From NCBI GenBank assembly GCA_003527225.1, contig DPXQ01000163.1, forward strand, positions 14,111 to 44,285: a stretch of DNA of 30,175 nucleotides. The letters are read 5' to 3'. Numbering within the stretch: the stretch's first letter is position 1; each line of letters begins with the position of its first letter. Below the pieces are notes generated by a model. The model saw only the letters and a program-made list of their open reading frames with translations, was not told the origin of the DNA and made no database searches. Shown here in pieces: positions 15,250 through 24,266 of this stretch. The position numbers were made by a program, and so were the translations under genes. The stretch is from Rhizobium sp. (GTDB lineage Bacteria > Pseudomonadota > Alphaproteobacteria > Rhizobiales > Rhizobiaceae).

Positions 15250-15274
15250 AAAAAAACCCGGCCGAAGCCGGGTT
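15250..15274 (-). terminator. Terminator of the tRNA-Leu gene
   Basis: AACCCGGC (minus strand) with loop TTCG and GCCGGGTT form an 8-bp stem with a stable tetraloop, followed on the minus strand by a run of T (15250-15256). It lies directly after the tRNA 3' end. Confidence 0.9.
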
Positions 15275-15279
15275 GATTT

Positions 15280-15364
15280 TGGTGCGGTCGAGAAGACTCG
15301 AACTTCCACGGGTTGCCCCACAGCGACCTCAACGCTGCGCGTCTACCAATTCCGCCACGACCGC
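15280..15364 (-). tRNA. tRNA-Leu, anticodon GAG
   Basis: Read on the minus strand, the acceptor arm GCGGTCG pairs with CGACCGC. The D-loop follows (TGGCGGAATTGGTAGAC). The anticodon loop TTGAGGT carries anticodon GAG. A long class II variable arm (GGGGCAACCCGT region) and the T-arm GTTCGAGTC follow. The 3' CCA is encoded (15280-15282). GAG decodes CUC and CUU. Confidence 0.97.
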
Positions 15365-15399
15365 ATCGTGGTAGGCGCCGAATTGCTCCGGCGGGGCTG

Positions 15400-15428
15400 C
15401 ATGTAGCAAAAGCATTCCGGGTGCACAA
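15400..15428 (-). promoter_or_regulatory. Probable promoter of tRNA-Leu
   Basis: On the minus strand TTGTGC (15423-15428), a 17-base spacer and TACATG (15400-15405) form a sigma-70-like promoter about 36 bases before the mature tRNA 5' end. Both hexamers are partial matches. Confidence 0.4.
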
Positions 15429-15554
15429 GGCCACCATGACAGATTTTTGATAAATCCCGAGGCAGTGAAAAACCTCTGCGAAAGACAGGCCGGAAAACCC
15501 GCTCTTGAAGTGAAAAAGCATTCTTGCCAAGTAAGGGAAAAGGATGGCCCCGAC

Positions 15555-16277
15555 ATGCAGCGCACCGACATCGAGACGAATATGTTCCCCTCGACCGGCT
15601 CCCCGCCGGTACGCTGGCGAATCTCCGAAGGGCTCGTTCCCTATGAGGAGGCGGTCGCCGCCATGGAGGCGGAAGTCGCCGCCATTGCCGAAGGGCGCGC
15701 CGACGAACTGGTCTGGCTGCTGGAACATCCGCCGCTCTATACCGCGGGCACCAGCGCCGATCCGGTCGACCTGATCGACCCGGACCGCTTTCCGGTCTTC
15801 GCCACGGGCCGCGGGGGTGAATACACCTATCACGGCCCCGGACAGCGCGTCGCCTATGTGATGCTGGACCTGAAGCGCCGGCGGCAGGATGTCCGCGCCT
15901 ATGTCGCGGCGCTGGAAGAGGTGATCATCCGCACGCTTGATTCGATGAACGTGCGCGGCGAGCGGCGCGAGGATCGCGTCGGCGTCTGGGTCCGCCGGCC
16001 GGAAAAGCCGCTCTTGCCCGACGGCTCCATGGCCGAGGACAAGATCGCCGCGCTCGGCATCCGGCTTCGGCGCTGGGTGAGCTTTCACGGATTGGCGATC
16101 AACGTCGATCCGGACCTTGCGCATTTTTCGGGTATCGTTCCTTGCGGAATCAGCGCCTACGGGGTCACCAGCCTCGTCGATCTCGGCCTGCCTGTGATGA
16201 TGACCGATGTCGATATCCGGCTTCGTGATGCGTTCGAGCAGGTTTTCGGCGACACCGTTTCCGAAACCCCGGCCTAG
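15555..16277 (+). CDS. lipB: Octanoyltransferase (lipoate biosynthesis)
   Basis: The protein has 240 residues. LipB moves the octanoyl group from acyl carrier protein to lipoyl domains, the first step of lipoate synthesis. The core motifs are present: [14 protein letters not shown], the [16 protein letters not shown] loop (86-101), Lys163 in DKIAALGIR, and Cys197 in FSGIVPCGI, which forms the acyl thioester. The open frame extends upstream to 15447, but that part is not LipB-like; ATG 15555 is preceded by AAGGA ten bases away and gives the usual length. It is followed by the EamA gene after about 90 bases. Confidence 0.96.
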   Translation: MQRTDIETNMFPSTGSPPVRWRISEGLVPYEEAVAAMEAEVAAIAEGRADELVWLLEHPPLYTAGTSADPVDLIDPDRFPVFATGRGGEYTYHGPGQRVAYVMLDLKRRRQDVRAYVAALEEVIIRTLDSMNVRGERREDRVGVWVRRPEKPLLPDGSMAEDKIAALGIRLRRWVSFHGLAINVDPDLAHFSGIVPCGISAYGVTSLVDLGLPVMMTDVDIRLRDAFEQVFGDTVSETPA

Positions 16278-16369
16278 GGCCGACCGAGCGGTCACGGACG
16301 GCGTCACCGGCGCTTGCACTGGTCAGCCCCGCATGCTTGATGAGGTCTTTGCCCGAAGCGCGGATCGCC

Positions 16370-17299
16370 ATGACAGAACCCAAGACGAGCAGCCAGCAGA
16401 ATCCGCTCCAGGGCATGGCGCTGATGGCCGGCTGCATGCTGATTCTGCCGGCCATGGATGCGATCGCCAAATACATGGCGACATTCGAGGGCATGTCGCC
16501 GGGCCAGGTGACCTTCTACCGCTTCTTCTTCCAGATGGTCTGCACGCTTCCGGTTCTCTTCCTGCTGCAGGGCTGGCGGGCGCTATCGGCAAGGCGGCCC
16601 TATCTGAACCTGCTGCGCGGCGCGCTGCACGGCGCGGCCAGCCTGATGTTCTTCATTGCGGTCAAATACATGCCGCTGGCGGACGTCTTCGCGATCTATT
16701 TCGTCGAACCCTTCATCCTGACCGCGCTTTCAGCGCTGTTTCTCGGCGACACTGTCGGATGGCGCCGCTGGCTTGCCATCGTCATCGGCTTCGGCGGGGC
16801 GATGATCGTCATCCAGCCGAGCTACGAAATCTTCGGACTGACGGCACTGCTGCCGGTCGCCTGCGCCTTCCTCTTCGCGCTCTACATGTTTCTCAACCGG
16901 GCGCTCGGAGATGCCGATACGCCGATGACCATGCAGACCATGGCCGGCCTCGGCGGCACGCTCTTCATGGGTCTGGCGCTCGCCGCCGGCAGCAATCTGG
17001 GCGAGGCCGATTTCCGGTTCTCGCTTCCGGTCTCGTGGCTCGGGCTCGGCCTGCTCGTGCTTCTCGGCTCGATTTCCGGCTATATCCATCTCCTGGTCGT
17101 ACGCGCCTTTCGCCTTGCGCCTCTCTCTGTGCTGGCGCCCTTCCAGTATTTCGAGATCATCGCCGCAACCGTCCTTGGCTATGCGCTCTTCGGGGACTTT
17201 CCGACACCCTCGAAATGGCTCGGCATCCTCATCATCGTCGCCTCGGGCCTGTTCATCCTGTGGCGGGAGCACAAGCGCGCAAGAAGCGTTGCCTTTTAG
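16370..17299 (+). CDS. EamA/DMT-family inner-membrane transporter
   Basis: The protein has 309 residues with about ten membrane helices in two EamA repeats. The first starts NPLQGMALMAGCMLILPAMD, with FYRFFFQMVCTLPVLF and ADVFAIYFVEPFILTALSAL. The second includes LLPVACAFLFALYMFLNRAL and ends APFQYFEIIAATVLGYALFG and ILIIVASGLFILWREHKRAR. Family members export metabolites such as amino acids or S-adenosylmethionine-type compounds; the substrate cannot be read from sequence. ATG 16370 gives a normal N-terminus, although its ribosome binding site is weak and an upstream in-frame ATG at 16337 exists. Confidence 0.9.
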   Translation: MTEPKTSSQQNPLQGMALMAGCMLILPAMDAIAKYMATFEGMSPGQVTFYRFFFQMVCTLPVLFLLQGWRALSARRPYLNLLRGALHGAASLMFFIAVKYMPLADVFAIYFVEPFILTALSALFLGDTVGWRRWLAIVIGFGGAMIVIQPSYEIFGLTALLPVACAFLFALYMFLNRALGDADTPMTMQTMAGLGGTLFMGLALAAGSNLGEADFRFSLPVSWLGLGLLVLLGSISGYIHLLVVRAFRLAPLSVLAPFQYFEIIAATVLGYALFGDFPTPSKWLGILIIVASGLFILWREHKRARSVAF

Positions 17300-17398
17300 G
17301 CAATTCGATTACGCGGGCTTAACCGTTCTTGTTGGCGATTTCGCAATGGTCGATGCGCTAGAGTCCAGCCCAGTTTCATGATGAAACAGGGACAAAAG

Positions 17399-18166
17399 AT
17401 GAGCGAGTTCCGTCTCTCTTTTCCGGCATGTGTCGTCGCCGGGAAGAACGGTCTAACGGCCGAAGATACCGTATTGCTGCGCAAATTTACCTTTCCGGAC
17501 GGGGTGCGATCCCCCGACGACGTGGTGACAATTCTTGCGCTGAACCAGATCTGCCCCGAGAAATGCGAGGAATGGAACACCTACTTCGTAGAGTCGCTCA
17601 CGCACTATATCGTCCATCACTGCTATCCGAGCGGAACGCTCGACGAGATCAATGTCGCGTGGATCGAATCCGTTTTCGCGACGGGCGGAATCATCTGGTC
17701 GGCGATGGAGCTGGAACTGATCCTCCATGTGATCGAAATCTCGCCCCATGTGCCACCGGCCCTGACGGTGCTCGCGCTCGATCAGTTGCAGCACGCGCTT
17801 GCTGGCGGAGATGGCGCATATCGGTCGATTCGCGGTTGCCGGGACAACGGCGTGACCGAATTCGATCTGCGCTACATCCGCCGGGTCCTGCGTCACGCCT
17901 TCGATCGAAACGGCCTTCGTCTGATGGAAAGAGAAGTCGACGCCATTCGGCGAATCGACGCTGCCACGGCTCCCGGAGCAAGCCATCCGGACTGGCACGA
18001 TCTGGTGGCAGCGGCTGATTGCGGCACAGACCGCGAATCGGCGCAATCGGCAGAAAAACCCACGCGTTGGCTGCGGGTGCCGGATACCTTTTTCCTCGAC
18101 GAAGACATGTCGCCTGGCCCGTCTGCGGACATGTCACCGTGCATATCCGCTCAGCCAGCCGGATAA
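17399..18166 (+). CDS. Conserved hypothetical protein, possibly TerB-like helical
   Basis: The protein has 255 residues from ATG 17399; AGGGA six bases upstream favours it over ATGs at 17378 and 17381. It is soluble and mostly helical. A region LTAEDTVLLRKFTFPDGVRSPDDVVTIL-type (residues about 17-44) is followed by an EEWNTYFVESLTHYIVHHC stretch and an acidic helix-rich segment. The EDTVLLRKF..DGVRS..DV layout resembles the acidic metal-binding helices of TerB-like proteins, but I cannot confirm the family. The C-terminal quarter is polar and low in structure, ending in a Met/Ser/Pro-rich tail. Several Cys residues occur without a clear metal motif. No neighbour suggests a function. Confidence 0.75.
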   Translation: MSEFRLSFPACVVAGKNGLTAEDTVLLRKFTFPDGVRSPDDVVTILALNQICPEKCEEWNTYFVESLTHYIVHHCYPSGTLDEINVAWIESVFATGGIIWSAMELELILHVIEISPHVPPALTVLALDQLQHALAGGDGAYRSIRGCRDNGVTEFDLRYIRRVLRHAFDRNGLRLMEREVDAIRRIDAATAPGASHPDWHDLVAAADCGTDRESAQSAEKPTRWLRVPDTFFLDEDMSPGPSADMSPCISAQPAG

Positions 18167-18308
18167 CCGGTACGGACGACAGTGCTGGAGAGCGATGTCT
18201 GCACAAAGACTTGAATAATCGCGTATCGGGCGGTCTGCGACCTTGAGACTGTTGGCCGACACGTGCAAGAGTCGCCCCGACAAAAGTTCACGAGGGAGAT
18301 AAGACACC

Positions 18309-19436
<1,128 letters not shown>

Positions 19437-19477
19437 TCTGGTGCCGGCATCGGCATGGAAGGAAGGCACATTAAACC

Positions 19478-19918
19478 GTGATCTATGTCGATGCCGATGC
19501 ATGCCCGGTCAAGCCGGAGATATTGAAAGTTGCCGAACGGCACGGCTTCGAGGTTACGTTCGTCGCCAATTCCGGCTTGCGGCCGTCGCGCGACCCCATG
19601 GTGAAAAACGTCATCGTGTCCAATGGCTTCGATGCCGCAGATGACTGGATCGCCGAGCGTTCTGGCCCGGGCGACATCGTCGTGACGGCTGATGTGCCGC
19701 TGGCCGGGCGCTGCGTCGCGACCGGTGCCATGGTCACGGGACCGACGGGCCGGATTTTCGATCAGTCGAATATCGGCATGGCGACCGCGATGCGTGATCT
19801 CGGAGCCCATCTGCGGGAGACGGGAGAAAGCAAGGGCTACAATGCCGCCTTCTCGCCCCGCGACCGCTCGCAGTTCCTCGAGACCTTTGACAGGCTTTGC
19901 CGGCGCGTGAAAAAGTGA
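19478..19918 (+). CDS. DUF188 (YaiI/YqxD) family protein
   Basis: The protein has 146 residues and a GTG start at 19478 that gives the family's canonical N-terminus (MIYVDADACPVKPEI). Conserved blocks: VANSGLRPSR, GFDAADDWIAERSGPGDIVVTADVPLA, and IGMATAMRDLGAHLRE. The family has a PIN-like fold with clustered Asp residues (DADAC, AADDW, TADVPLA), which suggests a metal-dependent nuclease, but no activity is established. It lies 41 bases after adhC and 43 before the DUF1345 gene. Confidence 0.93.
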   Translation: MIYVDADACPVKPEILKVAERHGFEVTFVANSGLRPSRDPMVKNVIVSNGFDAADDWIAERSGPGDIVVTADVPLAGRCVATGAMVTGPTGRIFDQSNIGMATAMRDLGAHLRETGESKGYNAAFSPRDRSQFLETFDRLCRRVKK

Positions 19919-19961
19919 CTCCGTCAGATCTGCAACGGCGAAGGATCGAGGGCCGGTAAGC

Positions 19962-20627
19962 ATGGGCAGTCTTCTCAATCGTCTGATCGCCCACCGGCAT
20001 GGGCCGTTCCTGGCGGCGCTCGCCGGCGCGCTCCTGTCCGGGGGTATGGCCGTTTTCCTAACGCCTGCATTTTCCGCGGAAATCGCCGCCGTCACCTTTT
20101 TCATTATCTACCTCTGCCTGATATGCCTGCGCCTGCCGGAACTGACGGCGGACTATCTGAAACGCCACGCCGAGAGCGCCGACGAACCAGCGCCGGTGAT
20201 CATCGCGGTGACCGTGCTCGCCGTGACCGTCTCGGTGATCGCCCTGTTTCTCGCGCTCAACCGACAGGGCGGCACCGGCGCTGTCGAACTCGTCCTGGCC
20301 TTCGCATCCGTGGTCCTGGGCTGGCTGACGATCCATACGATGGCGGCGATCCACTACGCGCATCTTTACTGGCGACCCGAGGCAACCGAGCTTGCCGAGA
20401 GAAAGCGCCACAAGGGTGGTCTGGATTTTCCGGAGACGCCCGCCCCTTGCGGATACGACTTTCTCTACTTCTCATTCGTGATTGGCATGACGGCGCAGAC
20501 CTCCGATACGGCAGTGACGACGACGGCAATGCGGCGCCTGAACCTGCTGCATTCGGTCATATCCTATTTTTTCAATACGGTGCTGGTGGCCGCCGCTGTA
20601 AACGCAGCGGTGTCGCTGGCTGGCTGA
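19962..20627 (+). CDS. DUF1345 family membrane protein
   Basis: The protein has 221 residues and about five membrane helices (for example FLAALAGALLSGGMAVFLTP, IAAVTFFIIYLCLICLRLP, VIIAVTVLAVTVSVIALFLA). It carries the DUF1345 signature DFLYFSFVIGMTAQTSDTAV and a C-terminal helix after NLLHSVISYFFNTVLV. An HY..LYW motif sits before a basic cytoplasmic loop. The function of the family is unknown; distant similarity of the SFVIGMTAQTSD block to ion-channel-like proteins has been suggested but is not shown. It lies 24 bases upstream of fghA and is probably cotranscribed with it. Confidence 0.92.
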   Translation: MGSLLNRLIAHRHGPFLAALAGALLSGGMAVFLTPAFSAEIAAVTFFIIYLCLICLRLPELTADYLKRHAESADEPAPVIIAVTVLAVTVSVIALFLALNRQGGTGAVELVLAFASVVLGWLTIHTMAAIHYAHLYWRPEATELAERKRHKGGLDFPETPAPCGYDFLYFSFVIGMTAQTSDTAVTTTAMRRLNLLHSVISYFFNTVLVAAAVNAAVSLAG

Positions 20628-20651
20628 AACCATGAGAACAAGGAAACACAC

Positions 20652-21485
20652 ATGAAGATCCTGTCGCAAAATACCGCTTTCGGCGGCATGCAGGGCGTTT
20701 TCGCCCACGAGTCCGACGCCTGCAAATGCGAGATGACCTTCGCGGTTTTCGTGCCGCCCCAGGCGATCAAGGAGCGGCGGCCGGTTCTCTGGTATCTGTC
20801 GGGCCTCACCTGCACCCATGCCAATGTCATGGAAAAAGGCGAATACCGGCGCATGGCCGCCGAACTCGGCCTCATCATCGTTTGCCCGGATACCAGCCCG
20901 CGCGGCAATGACGTTCCCGACGAACTCACCAACTGGAAGATGGGCAAGGGCGCGGGCATGTATCTCAATGCCACGGAAATGCCCTGGGCCGAGAACTATC
21001 ACATGTATACCTATGTCACAGAGGAGCTGCCGGCACTGGTTGCCGAGCATTTCAAGGTCGACATGGACCGGCAGGGCATCTTCGGCCATTCGATGGGCGG
21101 GCATGGCGCCATGACCATTGCATTGAAACACCCGGACCGCTTCAAGAGCTGCTCGGCCTTCGCACCCATCGTCGAACCGTCGACGGCGGACTGGACCGTC
21201 GACGCCTTCGAGAAATATCTCGGTTCCGACAAGGCGAAGTGGCGGCAATACGATGCCTGCGCGCTGGTCGAGGACGGCGCACGCTTCCCCGAATTCCTGG
21301 TGGACCAGGGCAAGGCCGACAGCTTCCTCGAAACCGGCCTGAAGCCCTGGCTGTTCGAGGAGGTCGTCAAGGGGACCGATATCGGGCTGACGCTCCGGAT
21401 GCACGAGCGCTACGACCACTCCTACTACTTCATCTCGACCTTCATGGACGATCACCTGAGGTGGCACGCCGAGCGGTTGGGGTAG
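20652..21485 (+). CDS. fghA: S-formylglutathione hydrolase
   Basis: The protein has 277 residues and is an esterase-D type alpha/beta hydrolase. It cleaves S-formylglutathione to formate and glutathione, completing glutathione-dependent formaldehyde detoxification begun by AdhC. The catalytic Ser147 is in FGHSMGGHGA, the Asp lies in FLVDQGKADSF and the His in MHERYDHSYYFI. Other family blocks are YLSGLTCTHANVM, PDTSPRG and GAGMYLNATEMPW. An AAGGAA ribosome binding site lies just upstream of the ATG. The gene is complete and ends a four-gene run with adhC. Confidence 0.97.
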   Translation: MKILSQNTAFGGMQGVFAHESDACKCEMTFAVFVPPQAIKERRPVLWYLSGLTCTHANVMEKGEYRRMAAELGLIIVCPDTSPRGNDVPDELTNWKMGKGAGMYLNATEMPWAENYHMYTYVTEELPALVAEHFKVDMDRQGIFGHSMGGHGAMTIALKHPDRFKSCSAFAPIVEPSTADWTVDAFEKYLGSDKAKWRQYDACALVEDGARFPEFLVDQGKADSFLETGLKPWLFEEVVKGTDIGLTLRMHERYDHSYYFISTFMDDHLRWHAERLG

Positions 21486-21600
21486 TTCATAGGAGGTGCA
21501 TCAACCTGGCTTGCGAGAGCTGACCTAAGCTCCTTTTCTTTGTCTTGTGCGCGAGGCGCGCGCAATTTATGATTGAAGCGCTAGGTTGGGGGGAACGATT

Positions 21601-21933
21601 ATGCTGAAAGTTGCCGTCGTATTGTGCATCACAGTTGCTGCGTTCGCATCCGTCTTCATGGCGCCTGGCGCCGCCAAAGCGGCTTCTGAACTTGAACTGC
21701 TGTTGCGGAGCAATGAAGAAGCAAGAAAATCATACGGCGAATGCGTCAGTCTCTATCAGTTAGCAGATACGACGAAGTTCGAGAAACCGGAGAAAGACAA
21801 GCTAACCACGTGTTTGGCAACGTTTGGCGAATACATACTCAAATATCCAAACTACCTTGCGTCTCAACCTCGACCGGACCACTTGATGGAGCGCTACGAT
21901 TTGTTTTACAAAGACGCAATAGTAAAGGGGTAG
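21601..21933 (+). CDS. Small secreted or periplasmic protein of unknown function
   Basis: The protein has 110 residues from ATG 21601, with GGGGGGA six bases upstream. A typical Sec signal peptide (basic start, hydrophobic core, AKA before the predicted cut after residue 27) precedes a charged, helical mature part with two Cys (C48 and C71) that could form a disulfide. Composition is less GC-rich than the flanking fghA and GH43 genes, which suggests a recent arrival. The next gene starts seven bases after its stop. I do not recognise the family; the layout recalls small Rap1a/Tai-like immunity proteins only in size and secretion. Confidence 0.7.
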   Translation: MLKVAVVLCITVAAFASVFMAPGAAKAASELELLLRSNEEARKSYGECVSLYQLADTTKFEKPEKDKLTTCLATFGEYILKYPNYLASQPRPDHLMERYDLFYKDAIVKG

Positions 21934-21940
21934 GCAGTTC

Positions 21941-22462
21941 GTGTTCGAGCAGGACTCCTACAATCTCTGGACACTGGCTGCATCGGCGGCATGTATTGTA
22001 TTCGCAACATCCTTCGCTTTCGCGACAGTCACTTACGTGGCTCAGTGTCGATGGCGCACACGTAGACGCAATCCGTCAGGACTAATAATGCAGTTCTTGG
22101 TGATCGCGTTACCGCTGGGGCTTGTTGGAGCTACCACGGGTTATCTTGTCGGACTTAGTCGGGTTCCGGCCGTTACTGCCCTGCTGCCTGCCCTGCTGTC
22201 CTTTAGCAGTGCCGTCTTTCTGCTCGCCTTCTCGCTCAAGTCCCCTCGCAAGGTCCCGATTATTGGAAGTGCAATAGTCGTTTTCTCCCTATGCATCTTT
22301 AGTGGCATCCTCATCGGTGCTGGCAATCGCGAGCAAGGCCGCGTCGCGCGCCTAAAGATGCTATCAGAGCAAGAACTCCGCATTCGAACTTACCGAGAAA
22401 ATCGTAACCTGCCAGCGGATTTTCCGATTTGGGCGCTCACCGGCGAAGGCATATTCAAGTAA
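21941..22462 (+). CDS. Four-helix membrane protein of unknown function
   Basis: The protein has 173 residues with a GTG start at 21941. Four hydrophobic segments are seen at about 10-33, 49-71, 78-98 and 106-127, with a basic loop (CRWRTRRRNPSG) after the first. A soluble C-terminal part (EQELRIRTYRENRNLPADFP) follows. The ribosome binding site (AGGGG, about 14 bases upstream) is distant, so translation probably depends on the preceding gene, whose stop is seven bases away. The two form a pair with lower GC than the neighbourhood. Convergent with the GH43 gene. No family recognised. Confidence 0.65.
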   Translation: MFEQDSYNLWTLAASAACIVFATSFAFATVTYVAQCRWRTRRRNPSGLIMQFLVIALPLGLVGATTGYLVGLSRVPAVTALLPALLSFSSAVFLLAFSLKSPRKVPIIGSAIVVFSLCIFSGILIGAGNREQGRVARLKMLSEQELRIRTYRENRNLPADFPIWALTGEGIFK

Positions 22463-22484
22463 ACATTAGTTGAGGCCGATCGCC

Positions 22485-24119
22485 TCACCCCCGCCGATAG
22501 ACGAAGCGTTCGAAATCCGCCGGCTTTGCCCGGCCGCTGGTGTCGAAGGCGAACATGCCGGCAAAGGCGCCGGTGAACGAACCGTGCTCGCCGCGCCCGC
22601 CCTCGTCCGAAATCACGCCGGCGTCGAGCACCGGGCCGATTGGCTGCCAATTCCCCTCGCTGGCCCCTTCCCTGCCCCCCTCGCGGACCGGACGCCAGAA
22701 GAACTGCAGCTCGTTGTCGGCCACTTCCATGGCGAGATCGATCGGGCCGGTGGGCACGGCCACGCCATGGCTCGCCGGAAAGCTTAGTCGGCTATCGGGA
22801 TAGTCGCCGGGACATGAAAGGATCGTCACGACCCGGCCGAGCTTCTCGTGCAGGGTCACGCCGAGCGCGTGCAGCTTGTGACGATTGTAGTAGTGGGTGA
22901 GCCCCGCGACCTGCTGATAGGTGTCCGGCGTAAACTCGATTCGGGTTTCCGCCCGGAACCGGTGATCCTCCTGACGGCGCGCCACGAGGGATTGTTCAAA
23001 CCAGGAGCCGATGCTCTCGCGGCCGTAGAGTCGCAAGTGGCCCGGCCGGGCTGCAAGGCTGAACAGGCGATCAGGCTCGGGCGTTCTCAGCCACTGGAAT
23101 TCCGGCGGCAGCGCGGTGCTGTCGAAATCGCGCTGGATTACCTCGGGGCGCTCGATCCGCTCCACGGGCCTTGGCGGCGCGACTTCGACCGACGGAACCA
23201 GGCCGCCGCCCTCGAGATAGAGCCAGCCGTCGTCCTTCCACACGCATTTCTGGATCGCGGTCTCGCGCCCCAATGTGCAGCGGCGCCCGGGCGCAAGCGG
23301 CCGGCCGCAAAGATGGGTATGATAGGCCTCGCCTCGGGGTGTTTCGACATATTGGCCATGGCCGGCGCGCTGGAGCGGTGCGTCGGGATGATCCTTGGAC
23401 GTGATCAGATGGGTCTGCGGATGCAGTTTATAAGGCCCGTCGATGGTGCTCGAGCGCGCCATAGTGACGGCATGGCCGTAGCCGGTGCCACCCTCGGCGG
23501 TCGTCAGATAGTACCAGCCATTGCGCTTGAAGAGATGCGGCCCCTCGACAAGGCCGAGCGGACTTCCGGGAAAGATGTTCTTCACCGGCCCGATGAGCTT
23601 CTTGGTTGCAGGGTCCCATTCCTGCAACAGGATGCCGTCAAAAGCCGGATGCTTGGGCGACCCGCCATAGCTTTCCGAACGGTGGTTCCATTGCATGTTG
23701 AGGAACCATTTGCGCCCGTCTTCATCGTGGAAGAGCGACGGATCGAAACCCGATGAATTGACATATACCGGATCGCTCCATTCGCCCTCGATCGTCGGCG
23801 AGGTGACGATATAGTTGTGCGCGTCCTTGAAGTTTCCGTCGAAGCGCCTGACGTCGGTATAGACGAGCCAGAAGAGACCGTCCGCATAAGACAGGCACGG
23901 CGCCCAGATGCCGCAGCTATCGGGATTGCCGCGCATGTCGAGCTGGGCCTTGCGCTCCAGCGGACGGCGCACCAGCGTCCAGTTGACCAGATCGCGCGAA
24001 TGGTGGATCTGCACGCCCGGATACCATTCGAATGTGGAGGTGGCGATGTAATAGTCCTCGCCGACCCGGCAGATCGAGGGGTCCGGGTTGAAGCCCGGCA
24101 GGATGGGGTTCTGGATCAT
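22485..24119 (-). CDS. Glycoside hydrolase family 43 beta-xylosidase / arabinofuranosidase
   Basis: The protein has 544 residues, the length of two-domain GH43 xylosidases. The five-bladed propeller starts NPILPGFNPDPSICRVG, with D13 as general base, and has the second Asp in SSGFDPSLFHDEDG and the general-acid Glu in GLVEGPHLFKRNGWYYL. The C-terminal half is the concanavalin-like beta-sandwich common to this subfamily (SWFEQSLVARRQEDHRF, AGLTHYYNRH). There is no signal peptide, so it acts in the cytoplasm on imported oligosaccharides. GGAGG lies 12 bases before ATG 24119 and six before an in-frame TTG at 24125, so the latter may be the real start. It is the last gene of the minus-strand cluster. 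Confidence 0.93.
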   Translation of the reverse strand: MIQNPILPGFNPDPSICRVGEDYYIATSTFEWYPGVQIHHSRDLVNWTLVRRPLERKAQLDMRGNPDSCGIWAPCLSYADGLFWLVYTDVRRFDGNFKDAHNYIVTSPTIEGEWSDPVYVNSSGFDPSLFHDEDGRKWFLNMQWNHRSESYGGSPKHPAFDGILLQEWDPATKKLIGPVKNIFPGSPLGLVEGPHLFKRNGWYYLTTAEGGTGYGHAVTMARSSTIDGPYKLHPQTHLITSKDHPDAPLQRAGHGQYVETPRGEAYHTHLCGRPLAPGRRCTLGRETAIQKCVWKDDGWLYLEGGGLVPSVEVAPPRPVERIERPEVIQRDFDSTALPPEFQWLRTPEPDRLFSLAARPGHLRLYGRESIGSWFEQSLVARRQEDHRFRAETRIEFTPDTYQQVAGLTHYYNRHKLHALGVTLHEKLGRVVTILSCPGDYPDSRLSFPASHGVAVPTGPIDLAMEVADNELQFFWRPVREGGREGASEGNWQPIGPVLDAGVISDEGGRGEHGSFTGAFAGMFAFDTSGRAKPADFERFVYRRG

Positions 24120-24146
24120 GCGCAATCGTATCCTCCCTTTGCGACT

Positions 24147-24258
24147 GCCCCTCATCCGCCTGCCGGCACCTTCTCCCCGTTTTGACGGGGAGAAGGGACA
24201 AGCGGCACCGCCTCAGTCCCCTCTCCCCGCTTGTGGGGCGAGGGTTAGGGTGAGGGGC
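24147..24258. repeat. Palindromic intergenic repeat between the aldo/keto reductase and GH43 genes
   Basis: The element is bounded by GCCCCTCA and TGAGGGGC (8-bp inverted ends). It contains a perfect 12-bp stem CCTTCTCCCCGT (24169-24180) and ACGGGGAGAAGG (24185-24196), and a second GC-rich arm CCTCTCCCCGCTTGTGGGGCG. This is a common dispersed element of rhizobial genomes. Within the operon it could act as an RNA processing or attenuation structure. Confidence 0.8.
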
Positions 24259-24266
24259 GATCTCGT

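Noticed and set aside
15283..15364. tRNA-Leu as the attachment site of the AT-rich island
   Set aside because: The island is 12 kb away, and no duplicated tRNA fragment or integrase is seen.
20472..21467. 331-codon minus-strand frame
   Set aside because: It is antisense to fghA and has no start signal.
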